64,000 nucleotides of DNA from contig QXCR01000012.1 in assembly GCA_004380135.1 (NCBI GenBank), forward strand, positions 62,001 to 126,000, read 5' to 3'. Below the pieces are notes generated by a model that was given only the letters and a program-made list of their open reading frames with translations, was not told the DNA's origin and ran no database searches. A program made the translations under genes and the position numbers. This stretch comes from Stemphylium vesicarium. Its lineage: Eukaryota > Ascomycota > Dothideomycetes > Pleosporales > Pleosporaceae. Each line of letters opens with the position of its first letter. Position 1 is the first letter of the stretch. Below are positions 1 to 9,106 of the stretch, piece after piece.

Positions 1-278
1 TCCGCGATTCCGGCGATGCGCAACAAGCGACTGAACCTGCTGTGGATGCAATCAGTGGTCAGAATTCCGCTGTAGCAGCCTTGGATGAAAGCGAACGACA
101 CCGACCTGCCGCGAACGAGGGCGGGTCAGCCCCTTCAAGCTTCCTTGAGCGACTAAATGAGGTCAAGGCAAAGCGGGGTGAGCCGTCGCGATTAGCCATT
201 TCGAAGACCAGCGACGGTTCTCGTCTGGTGGCAGAAAAGGCGGATGCTGCGAATGACGCTGCCATGGGAGGCGTATGA
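1..278 (+). CDS. 3' end of an unrecognised protein (partial)
   Basis: The reading frame is open from the left edge of the window (frame starting at base 3) to a TGA at 276-278, giving about 91 residues of a C-terminus. The tail is hydrophilic, rich in Ala, Glu, Lys and Ser, with no membrane segment or recognisable domain. The piece around ERLNEVKAKRGEPSRLAI could form a short charged helix. The start and most of the protein lie outside the window, so no function is proposed. It could instead be a chance frame, but codon composition and lack of stops favour a true terminal exon. Confidence 0.5.
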   Translation, partial: RDSGDAQQATEPAVDAISGQNSAVAALDESERHRPAANEGGSAPSSFLERLNEVKAKRGEPSRLAISKTSDGSRLVAEKADAANDAAMGGV

Positions 279-593
279 GAGACAGGGGGAAAGAGTGAAC
301 CGAACATGAGAATTTAGGGGTTGCAAGGAGGGAATCGAGGAGAGAAGCTTATGGGCGCTTGCAAAGTTCAATGTTATTGTCGATGCTTGGCTACTTCCCA
401 AGCTATGGGAGGTGAGGGTGAGGGCTCCTTCTCTGACAGCGCCGACCCACGATAAGCTCACGATCTGGATCGTATGTGGCTCCGATCCCTAACAACATGC
501 GCTCAAGACTTGCAGTCGTCCCTCTACTATCCTACTATCCTATTTGATCCTCATTTCCCTTCCCTACCTATAATCCGCTGCTCTGCTATCTCA
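279..593. other. Intergenic, 315 bp
   Basis: Lies between the partial gene and the next hypothetical gene. A pyrimidine-rich stretch (about 520-580) just before the next ATG looks like a fungal 5' leader. Nothing else is recognisable. Confidence 0.4.
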
Positions 594-2315
594 ATGCAGA
601 GACCAACAACGAGACTGAGTGTCGACATCATCCCTGACCAGTCTTTTGAAATAGCCAGAGAATACAGTCCCTATTCGCATTGGCTATTCGGCAAGGATGG
701 TGGATATGTGACACGCCTCGAGGACGATGTGCAGGATGCACATAACGATAATCTCATGTTTTCAGACGCAGAGGCTGTAGTCGCACAGGAAGTCGCAGAC
801 TGGCTGGAATCACAAGAATGCGACGAGTTCTGGATGTCAAGGACACGACAGCCTCGATCGGTAGGTGACATTGACAAAAGCTTTTGCTGCATGATTTGAC
901 GTGGATAGAAGCTGCCTAACACGGCTCAACTCCTCAGGCAGCTCAAGAGTAGCGATTCTCTTCGAGCTACGTCCTCGGGCGACCGCGCCAAATTTGAAGC
1001 TCTTCTTCATCTCATCGCGTTACAGCTGCTGGCGACCTCGTACACTTTGTCACCAACCTCAAGTTCGAACCACATCCCCCTCTTTCAGCAACGCAAAGAG
1101 CCAAGTCTTACTACTGCGCTGCGTGCATCTTCGCGACATCGCTTTTCTCCAGCCGCTGGTCATCATGCCCGCCCGCCTTCAGAGACGAATGCATGGCCAG
1201 GGCTTTATACAGGACCATCGATCGAGGAAAGGCTGGCAGACCACATTAGCGAGAAACGCCGACGGAAGAAGCATTGTGGCAATTACACCCCGTGCTTTGC
1301 TGGGAGCGGATGGACAGATGGACCACCCCCAACAGCTACGCGCGAAGATTCACGGAGTTTGTTCTCAAGAGCCAGCTCGAGCTCTTCATCGGAACCTGTG
1401 CCTGGATTCTTCTCAAAGCTGATTTGCCAGGCAGCGATTCCGAAAAACTATCGGCGCAAACATAACACTATGTTTCTAAGTCGAATGTCCTCCAAACCAA
1501 AGAGACGGAAGCCTTCGCAAAACGAGGAGAAGCATCATTGTCACGATGAACAGCAACCGTCCCAACAAGATGTCAGCTCACAACCTGTCCAGCGCATACC
1601 TTCTGTGTACCGCCTTCGTCATACGCAATCTGCACCGCGAATCGAGGTAGAGGATGGGACACCGGTCAACAGCCTACAGGATTCGAAACGTTATGGCTCA
1701 GATCCATCAATCGGCAGCCCTCTCGACTATCCTTTTCAAATACCCGAACTCCGCCGCACCTCGGTCACGCCAAGCGGGAGTTGGTGTCCAGGTTCATCTG
1801 TAGCCGGGTCGATGCGTGCCTGCGGACGAGGCGATCTCATTGTTGCCCAAGACTACTTCGATGAAATTCCAGAGACTGCCTATACTGTACATCACCAACA
1901 GAGTCAGTGGAAGATTCCGCATTGGCGACAAAAGCACGCTTGGCCTCTTTCTCCACTTGAAACCACCACGCCACCCAAGTCAACCGCAACAAGCCATTTG
2001 ACATCAGCGAGCGACTACTTTGGACAGGTTTATAGTGAGAAGCATAACCCTCGTCAGAAGGATGATCACGACGTGGCCGCACGTGAACACAGTGATGCTG
2101 GCCCTGAAACAGACGAAGACGCCCGACTAAAAGAGATACTGGGTAGTACAGCGGCCCCGCATTTCGAAGACGGATCGAGTGACAGTGATATGGAGAGAAC
2201 GAAGAAGAGAAAGGGCATCAACGAATCCCAGGCTACGGCTTGTGAAGTTGCAGAGCGTTTCCGCGATAAAACAGGCGATGGGATTGACCATCTTTCGGCC
2301 AAAGTAGTTTGGTAG
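594..2315 (+). CDS. Hypothetical protein, Ser/Pro-rich, one intron
   Basis: Model: exons 594-860 and 942-2315, with intron 861-941 (GTAGGT donor, GGCAG acceptor), giving about 546 aa. The nearer AG at 936-937 would give a stop after four codons, so the acceptor four bases further on was chosen; it restores one frame with the long downstream ORF. The N-terminal 90 residues look ordered (aromatic and acidic residues around SPYSHWLFGKDGGYVTRLEDD). The remainder is low-complexity and basic, with Lys/Arg clusters near residue 300 and a late KKRKG motif that may act as a nuclear signal. No signal peptide or transmembrane helix is visible. The frame is open upstream to 474, so a longer start is possible. 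I do not recognise the family. Confidence 0.55.
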
Positions 2316-2387
2316 CACGAGATGGACGATGACCACGTTGTGCGGTCTCTTGGCTCCGCTAGATATCTCGATACCATGGGCCTTGTT

Positions 2388-3116
2388 TCACAAGGCCGAT
2401 CTGTACATCCTATAGACCAAAGTGTCTCTTGTCCCTAGCACCGGATTCTCAAAGTCACCTTCCTTCTTCTCGTGTAGCCTAAAGCCAACCTTCATCAATA
2501 CCTTCTGACTGGAAACCAACTCTGGGTCTGTGTGCGCCTCTGCATAGTCGTATCGCGGCGCCAGCATATCCACGCCATTCCTATGGCCGTAGTTGCCATT
2601 CCCGTTCTTCGCATGCCCATTGCTCACAAGCCGTTTGAGCTCCTCTGGCTTGTAGTCTGCAATATCTCGGCCGGAATAATGCCCAAAAAATAATGGCATG
2701 AAGGCCCGCAACGCTTCTGTTGCATACCCGTATCCCCAGTATGAAGCGTTGAACATGTATCCGATTTCAGGTGCACGAACAGCACCAATGAGGCCGATTA
2801 CGCGTGGGCCATCGTGGGGCTCTAAGAGGACGATCGAGAAATTCCAGTTCTCTTCAACCTGGTGACACTGCGGGCTATTAGCATGTGTAGAGGTACATGT
2901 TAGAAAGAGACATGTGCTTACGCCTTGGATCCACGCCTTCGTGGAGTCAATGTCATCCGATGGCAAGATAGGGGTATGTATCATGACCTCCGGGTGCTTC
3001 CGCATCAACAATATATCCTCTGCATCTTCGAGTCGCAATGGCCGGAGCAACAACCTCTCAGTCCTTGCAAAAATCTTAGGATCAACCACCACCATCTTCC
3101 ACAACTTCAGGGACAA
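2388..3116 (-). CDS. GNAT-family N-acetyltransferase (RimJ/RimL-like)
   Basis: Exons 3116-2922 and 2867-2388 (minus strand), intron 2868-2921 (54 nt, CTAAT branch point, GCAG acceptor). The intron length is a multiple of three and lacks stops, so an unspliced frame also reads through. Spliced product is about 224 aa. The N-terminal TERLLLRPLRLEDAEDILLM block is the usual opening of Acetyltransf_3 proteins. GYMFNASYWGYGYATEALRA matches the acetyl-CoA-binding beta4/alpha3 region, and SSQKVLMKVGFRLHEKKEGD matches the C-terminal S-x-x-V-xx-K-x-GF signature. Likely transfers acetyl from acetyl-CoA to an amine; the substrate is unknown. A Met eight codons downstream (3095) is an alternative start. 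Transcribed divergently from RFT1 across about 300 bp. Confidence 0.82.
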   Translation of the reverse strand: MSLKLWKMVVVDPKIFARTERLLLRPLRLEDAEDILLMRKHPEVMIHTPILPSDDIDSTKAWIQGVSTCLFLTCTSTHANSPQCHQVEENWNFSIVLLEPHDGPRVIGLIGAVRAPEIGYMFNASYWGYGYATEALRAFMPLFFGHYSGRDIADYKPEELKRLVSNGHAKNGNGNYGHRNGVDMLAPRYDYAEAHTDPELVSSQKVLMKVGFRLHEKKEGDFENPVLGTRDTLVYRMYRSAL

Positions 3117-3416
3117 ATGTGAAGAGCAAAGCCATGGTCAACTGTGCTGTGCGCTGGTTAAGAGTCAGATTGATGTTGTGTGTCATTCAGCTGGATAGTT
3201 GGAGCAGGGCTGAGCTGCATGAGTGATGCAAATGTACCTTGCAGGACGGCAAACGGCGCTAGCCATTTCAAGACACCGGCATCCCGAACTTCAAACCACA
3301 GCTGTCAAACACACCGCATCCACGACAACACAACCAATCAAGATGCTGATCTGAGCGCAGCCTTACATCATTTCCAGAATTCATTCGTCGTTTCCGGTCC
3401 GTTCCAGGCTCTTCTC
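3117..3416. promoter_or_regulatory. Shared divergent promoter region (GNAT / RFT1)
   Basis: About 300 bp separate the two divergent start codons. The RFT1 frame is open upstream to 3180, but the family N-terminus begins at the ATG at 3417. No clear TATA box or known factor site was seen. Confidence 0.4.
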
Positions 3417-5057
3417 ATGTCGAATTCAATACTATCCGCTTCCGCGAAAGGAGCCACCTTTCTCATCCTCCTGCAGGTTGCCTCTCGCGCGCTGACCTTC
3501 GCCGTCAATCAGATTCTGTTGAGGTTCTTGTCACCGGAACTGCTCGGCGTATCAGCTCAGTTGGAGCTCTTCTCCATCTCCGTTTTGTACTTTGCGCGCG
3601 AGAGCTTACGCGTGGCGTTGCAGCGACAGGCCCATGGAACGCAGGCAGTCGTCAATCTTTCGTATCTGGCTGTCTTTTTCGGCACGCCTTTGGCCTATCT
3701 ACTTGCGCTACTATGGTTCCGATCCGATACGCCAGATTTTCCGTACTTTGTGGAAGCACTAGTCGTATACTGCCTAGCTACCTTCCTGGAGTTGCTCAGT
3801 GAACCTGCGTTCTCAGCAGTTCAGCAGAAGCTTCTATACAAAGTTCGAGCTTCTGCTGAAAGTTCTGCTACCCTGCTTCGTTGCATCGGGACGTGCGGAT
3901 CAGCTATACTGGCTAGCCAAGCTGGTCTCGACATTGGCGTTTTGCCATTCGCCGTGGGACAGCTAGCCTATGCTTTGGCGCTGCTTGTTGTGTACTCGTA
4001 CAAGACATGGCCAGTCGCGAAGGCTGATGGCTTCTCCCTCTTTCCGGAAAAACTACCATCAGCCAAAGACAACCCAACTCTGATGAACTACTTCTCGGCT
4101 CCTCTAATGCGACTTACAGCATCTCTGAGTCTCCAGTCGGCCCTAAAGTACATTCTCACCCAAGGAGACTCTCTCCTGATCACAACCTTGGCATCGCTTG
4201 CAGACCAAGGCGCTTACGCTCTCGCGTCAAATTATGGCGGTCTCATTGCGCGCATGCTCTTTCAGCCCATTGAAGAGAGTAGTCGCAATATGTTCGCGAA
4301 ACTTTGCGCGAACATGGAGCCGTCATCAGCGACTGGGAAAAAGAAAGAACAGACAAGAAAAAACGAGCAGCAGCAGAATATTACCCAAGCTTCTAGGGTT
4401 TTGAGTACTATCCTCCACCTCTATGGAATCATATCCTTGTTCGCAGTCACACTAGGGCCAGTACTGGCTCCTGTGCTCCTCTCCATCGTTGCTGGTCAGA
4501 AGTGGTCTGCAACCTCCGCTTCAAGGGTTCTGTCTACATACTGCTACTACATACCCTTTCTCGCTATCAACGGAGTGACAGAAGCGTTCGTTGCTGCAGT
4601 TGCTACTAACAAAGAGCTGTATGCACAGTCGGTATCTATGGGTATCTTCTTTGCACTCTTTGCAGGAAGTGCGTGGTTCTTCATAGGGCAGCTCGAAATG
4701 GGTGGTAATGGTGTCGTGCTGGCCAATACGGTCAACATGGGTTTGCGCATTGTTTGGAACACGTGGTTTATCAGAAGATTCTTCTCCCGGAACGGTTCTG
4801 GGTTCAGCGTACTGGAGACATTGCCTTCAGTCACAGCTGCTGCGCCTGCAGCCATCATACCGACGCTCATGCGAATGAAGCCAGGTATCAACTTCCTGGG
4901 GAGATTTGGTGTTTTAGGAGAGCTGGTCAGCATGGGAGTAATGGGCGGGATATACGTATTACACGTCCTATTCTTCGAACGACGATTCCTCATCGACTGT
5001 TATCGCATGCTCCGGCCATCTCAGGTAGCCGAGCCATCTGAGAAGAAGGCCATCTGA
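3417..5057 (+). CDS. RFT1: RFT1 ER membrane protein (dolichol-oligosaccharide flipping)
   Basis: Single exon, 546 aa, close to yeast Rft1 (574 aa). The start at 3417 gives MSNSILSASAKGATFLILLQ, which leads directly into the first helix. The block FAVNQILLRFLSPELLGVSAQLEL is the hallmark N-terminus of the Rft1 family within the MOP/MATE superfamily. About 12 hydrophobic segments run to the C-terminus, interrupted by a Lys/Gln-rich loop near residue 310 (GKKKEQTRKNEQQQN). In the family, the protein is needed for supply of the Man5GlcNAc2-PP-dolichol precursor on the lumenal side of the ER for N-glycosylation; whether it is itself the flippase is debated. Divergent from the GNAT gene. Confidence 0.93.
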   Translation: MSNSILSASAKGATFLILLQVASRALTFAVNQILLRFLSPELLGVSAQLELFSISVLYFARESLRVALQRQAHGTQAVVNLSYLAVFFGTPLAYLLALLWFRSDTPDFPYFVEALVVYCLATFLELLSEPAFSAVQQKLLYKVRASAESSATLLRCIGTCGSAILASQAGLDIGVLPFAVGQLAYALALLVVYSYKTWPVAKADGFSLFPEKLPSAKDNPTLMNYFSAPLMRLTASLSLQSALKYILTQGDSLLITTLASLADQGAYALASNYGGLIARMLFQPIEESSRNMFAKLCANMEPSSATGKKKEQTRKNEQQQNITQASRVLSTILHLYGIISLFAVTLGPVLAPVLLSIVAGQKWSATSASRVLSTYCYYIPFLAINGVTEAFVAAVATNKELYAQSVSMGIFFALFAGSAWFFIGQLEMGGNGVVLANTVNMGLRIVWNTWFIRRFFSRNGSGFSVLETLPSVTAAAPAAIIPTLMRMKPGINFLGRFGVLGELVSMGVMGGIYVLHVLFFERRFLIDCYRMLRPSQVAEPSEKKAI

Positions 5058-5959
5058 ACAAGGCTCAAGGTATTAGACGACACCCAGTTATTTACCAGGT
5101 ACGATACGGTAGCCGCGAATTCGTCCAAGGCAGCGTCTGTTGTAGCGTAACGACACCCCTGCTATACTCCAATCACAACTTTGCCTCTCGCCTTCTGCCT
5201 TCCGCCCTGTGCCCTTCGCTTTCAGCCCTTCTGAGAAACCCGATAGTTATACAACTGACATCTACTGCGCCCTTGTGATGCGATCAGATCCTGCTCATCG
5301 AATCGTTGTTCCGTATTTGGCCACATGACTTCCACTCTAGTACTTTCGCTGCACTCCATTCTCAAGGTTCTTTGATGCTCAAGTAGTTCTTGTCCGCAAT
5401 CCAACACCTGCGCATTTTCACCTCTTCTATATCTAGGTTTGCAAACATTTGGCGTTTTGCTGACACTGGAAACCGCGGCACAAATCTGAAATTCTCAGTG
5501 TGACAATTGCTAGAGCAGCGCTTGCCTACCTTTCTTCGCACGCCGTTTCTCGACCCCGCATGATTGGTCACGATCCCCACTAGCGGCCGAGTTTTCCACG
5601 CCGCGTGCAGTGGGACACTCACAACGTCATCGCGAACACCAGAGCTCACCCCAGAAAATACTGTGCATCACAAGACGTTGTTAATGCAACCTCTCAAGTA
5701 ATCTGGGGGTAATAGAAACAAGGTTCCGAAACCTGGGGGTAATCAATATCAGACTTGCATGAACAGGGACATAAAAGCACCGCCACCGAGTTTCCTGGGG
5801 GTAATACCGAGTTTCCTGGGGGTAAGAGAAACTAAACAACGAACCGAACGTGCATTAATCACGCCATCAGAAACTCACGGCTCGCACCGTCTCATCCGCT
5901 TACCTCTTGGCTGGCATCTGGACCACCAATCGCAAATCCGGGGAATTCGCGCCATCGAA
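5058..5959. other. Intergenic, RTG2 upstream region
   Basis: 900 bp between RFT1 and RTG2. It holds the repeated CTGGGGGTAA elements listed separately. The RTG2 frame is open upstream to 5759, but that extension would translate the repeats themselves, so it is taken as leader. Other ORFs here are short and unsupported. Confidence 0.5.
5703..5826 (+). promoter_or_regulatory. Four CTGGGGGTAA repeats upstream of RTG2
   Basis: CTGGGGGTAA occurs at 5703, 5733, 5795 and 5816. The last two lie in a 21-bp tandem duplication (ACCGAGTTTCCTGGGGGTAA followed by T or G). Each copy contains CTGGGG, which fits the CreA/Mig1-type consensus SYGGRG. The cluster lies 135-257 bp before the RTG2 ATG, a normal place for activator or repressor sites. 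Binding by CreA is inference from the consensus only. Confidence 0.5.
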
Positions 5960-7657
5960 ATGGTCACCACCGACGAGTCACGACATCTCCATGGGCTGGT
6001 GGATATGGGAAGTAATGGCATCCGCTTCTCGATCACGGACCTAACGCCCACAACGCGACGAACCCTACCCACTGTTTTCTTGGACCGTGCGGCTATATCG
6101 CTTTACGACGTTCAGTACGAAAATGGCAACCCTGTGCCGATACCAGACGCAACGATCAAACGAGTCATTAGATCACTGCTGCGTTTCAAGGCGACCTGCG
6201 AAGATTTCGGTGTGCCTGAGGAAAGAGTGCAGATAGTGGCTACAGAAGCTACTCGGAAAGCCATCAATTCAGAAGACTTTCGGGCTGCCATAAAAAAGGC
6301 TACGGGATGGGAAGTCGACCTCTTGTCAAAGGAGATGGAAGGCAGAGTTGGGGCATACGGTGTCGCAAGCTCGTATGAGACTGTTACGGGATTGATGATG
6401 GATCTTGGTGGAGGATCGACGCAGATCAATTGGATCATGAGGGAGAGAGGGGATCAGGTTAGTATGAGCGAGAAGGGAAGTGCAAGTCTACCGTATGGCG
6501 CTGCAGCGCTCACAAAAAAGCTTCAAGACGCGGGCTCCCCTGACAGCAACGCATTCAAAGCATTTGAGAATGAGGTGCTCAATGATCTGAAGGGTGCAGT
6601 CCAAGACATACAGGTGCCTCAGCATCTAATTGCTCGGTCTAAGTCGCCTGAAGGTCTTTCTCTTTACCTATCAGGAGGCGGTTTCCGAGGTTGGGGCTTC
6701 GTACTCATGTCAGAGCACCCAGTCCAACCTTATCCCATACCGATCATCAACGGGTTTCAGACGACAAGCGATGTGTTCCATGACACGCAGGCTGTGCAGG
6801 CAGCCGTACAGCAGCAAGATACGCCAGAGATATTCCGCGTATCTGCGCGAAGGGCTAGCCAAGTTCCGGCAGTGGCCTTCCTGGTTAACTGCTTGTCAAA
6901 GGCATTACCGAGCATCAAGAACGTCTACTTCTGTCAAGGTGGCGTGCGAGAGGGAGTTTACTTCTCGGATATCTATGCACCGTGCTTATCAGATGCACCT
7001 ATAGTGAACGCGACAAGAGGCTATGCAACGCCTTCGAGTTCCGAATTACTGCCAATGCTGAGCGACGCTGTGGTACCTCCGCCAACCTCGCCACGCAAGG
7101 AACTTTTCCGCTTCAGCATGATGAGGGCTTTCGTGTATACTATGTTTGTACACCGTGCTCAAGTCAAGGATCTACGGAGTGGATCTGCCTTGCGAAGTAC
7201 AACTACCGGCATATTCTCCGCTGTACATGGCCTGAGTCACGAGGACCGCGCCATCCTTGCCATCCTGCTATGTGAGCGCCACGGGGGCTACAATTCGATT
7301 AGCCCTACAGAGCAAGACTTCTATCGCCGAATGCTACAGCTCGTGCCGGAGCACTTGCGATGGTGGTGCATGTATCTTGGCCGCGTTGCTGCGGTACTTA
7401 CCAGCGTGTATCCAGCGGGAACAGTCCGGGAAAACAGAGTCAAGGTGAATGTTCAATGGACGACTACAAAAAAGGAGAATGAAAAGCTCTGCATTGATTT
7501 CAAATTCAACCAGGAGCCAGATGAGTTGGATGAAGGATTACACACAGCGTTGAAAAAGGTTGAGAAGGTGGGCAAGAAGAAGAACTGGATTGAGGGACAT
7601 GGGTACAAAGTGCTGTTGACTGTCAATGGCAAGGAATATGGCGAGGAGGAGAGTTAG
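5960..7657 (+). CDS. RTG2: Retrograde regulation protein 2 (Ppx/GppA phosphatase family)
   Basis: Single exon, 565 aa from the ATG at 5960 (yeast Rtg2 is 588 aa). The N-terminal HGLVDMGSNGIRFSITDL is the phosphate-1 motif of the ASKHA ATPase fold used by Ppx/GppA enzymes. LMMDLGGGSTQINWI near residue 145 is the phosphate-2 loop, and YLSGGGFRGWGF near 240 is the adenosine-side motif. In yeast, Rtg2 senses mitochondrial state and relieves Mks1 repression of Rtg1/Rtg3 targets that supply glutamate precursors, and it binds ATP. The start was chosen because the upstream extension reads through promoter repeats. Next gene on the same strand is the NAD glutamate dehydrogenase, a thematic neighbour, though 1.4 kb of spacing argues against shared transcription. 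Confidence 0.9.
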   Translation: MVTTDESRHLHGLVDMGSNGIRFSITDLTPTTRRTLPTVFLDRAAISLYDVQYENGNPVPIPDATIKRVIRSLLRFKATCEDFGVPEERVQIVATEATRKAINSEDFRAAIKKATGWEVDLLSKEMEGRVGAYGVASSYETVTGLMMDLGGGSTQINWIMRERGDQVSMSEKGSASLPYGAAALTKKLQDAGSPDSNAFKAFENEVLNDLKGAVQDIQVPQHLIARSKSPEGLSLYLSGGGFRGWGFVLMSEHPVQPYPIPIINGFQTTSDVFHDTQAVQAAVQQQDTPEIFRVSARRASQVPAVAFLVNCLSKALPSIKNVYFCQGGVREGVYFSDIYAPCLSDAPIVNATRGYATPSSSELLPMLSDAVVPPPTSPRKELFRFSMMRAFVYTMFVHRAQVKDLRSGSALRSTTTGIFSAVHGLSHEDRAILAILLCERHGGYNSISPTEQDFYRRMLQLVPEHLRWWCMYLGRVAAVLTSVYPAGTVRENRVKVNVQWTTTKKENEKLCIDFKFNQEPDELDEGLHTALKKVEKVGKKKNWIEGHGYKVLLTVNGKEYGEEES

Positions 7658-9106
7658 AGATGAACTACTTCACGGGGCTATCATGGGCTCTCGCGATTAC
7701 TACATTTAGGTTTCATCATGTCCAGATTCGCACGAGCTTTGCATTGCTCAGCGAGGCGGTCGCGAAGATCGTGAAGTCCAGACCATGGAAGATGTAGCAG
7801 GTGATGTGAATGGATCGTGACATGTTCTAAGCGGTGTGTGGCCACTGCTTTACGAGGGTGCAATGACCGTTGACCGGAAGCGACGGGGCCTGCGCCGCAG
7901 TAATCAAGGCATCGTGACCTGCTCCGGGCGATGACTGTAGCATGGCGAACGCCCGGGCTCGACCACGTGCAGCGGGCACCCAGTGCTAAGGGGCCACGTA
8001 CAGTCATGGAAACCCCTTATAGACAGTCTGCGGCGCCAAGGATCGTGAGTTCTGCAAGACGCGTGGTGGGGAGTAAGGTCGTAGGGCACTACTGCGGCAT
8101 CCTTGCAGGGGCCAATTGCGCGAAAATGGTCGCCAGGTCTGCGGGGCCGCACGCAATTGCAGTCCAATGGTGCTCTCGGCCGCACTGCGAAAACTCTGAC
8201 TATGCTGAGGCTTTTTTGCAGGTCATGTTAATGAGGGCATGGAGCCGGCCGTGTCTAATTACGTGAAGCTGGGCGATGCGGTGCAGCGCTAGCGGCTCAC
8301 CCATGCATGTACCGCAAATTCTGGGGAAGCTCGAGACGCTCGGCTTGCTGCGGGACAATCCAGGTACGCCGCCGCCGACCATCACCAACACGACGGCGGC
8401 CGTTGTATAAAAGACGACTCGCCGCCATGGCTGATGGGGTTGAGTGTTCTCTAGCTTCGGCTCTGTACGCCTCATTCTTGTACGACTTATACGAGCTTAT
8501 CTCTGGCACTTGCTTCTTATCGTGCAACCCAGGCTATCTTTTTCTGTTCCACCACCATTCGCTGTCAAGACGTCTAGCCTGTCACCGCATCTGCCAGATC
8601 AAACGGCGCACGCGGCTGCAGGTTCCGCCTGTACACATCGTCTTCCGCTTCCCCAGCCCAGGGACTATCAAAAGAGCGGTGGCTTTCTGCCCAATTGCCT
8701 CTACCATCCTTATCCGAGTTGTGGTCGACGGCTGAGGCTCGCTCGTAATCCTAGAGGTAAGCTAGCGTTCCTGCGTCACTATGGTCGCGAGGCCCAAAAT
8801 AGCGGTGGATCTTACAGAATCATCGCCACGCTCTCGTTCAAATACTCGAAGAGATCCACTAATTGGGCTACTTAGTCTGACATACGGCCGTGCCTTCCGT
8901 CTTGTAGGCTCGATTCTTTTCTTGTCCCGCCCTGATATTTGCCCCGCTACCGGCCAAACTTCGTCACGCCATAGCCCGGTGGCTTTCGCATCCGTACGAC
9001 GCCTCCTCCCCCGACTTCTCAAATTTGGTAAAGTACTTATTTAACGCCTCAATCGCTAGACACCCACCTCTGCAAGCGACTCGCAATTGAGTAGCACTCG
9101 CTCAGC
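7658..9106. other. Long upstream/leader region of GDH2
   Basis: 1.45 kb with overlapping short ORFs on both strands, none convincing. A TATAAAA box lies at 8406-8412, about 695 bp before the GDH2 ATG, which suggests a long 5' leader or an unannotated transcript. A pyrimidine-rich tract follows it. A second A/T-rich patch (TATTTAA, near 9036) lies about 70 bp before the ATG and may be an alternative core promoter. Confidence 0.4.
8406..8412 (+). promoter_or_regulatory. TATA box candidate
   Basis: TATAAAA in an otherwise GC-rich context. An ATG only 15 bp downstream (8427) is too close to be a translated start of a transcript from this box. It points towards GDH2, but the distance is large. 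Confidence 0.35.

Noticed and set aside
5759..5959. N-terminal extension of RTG2 by 67 codons
   Set aside because: It would translate the CTGGGGGTAA repeats; the family N-terminus begins near the ATG at 5960.
7681..8735. Several ORFs of 90-140 codons on both strands upstream of GDH2
   Set aside because: They overlap each other on opposite strands, lack domains, and start at weak or non-ATG codons; GC-rich sequence without stops explains them.
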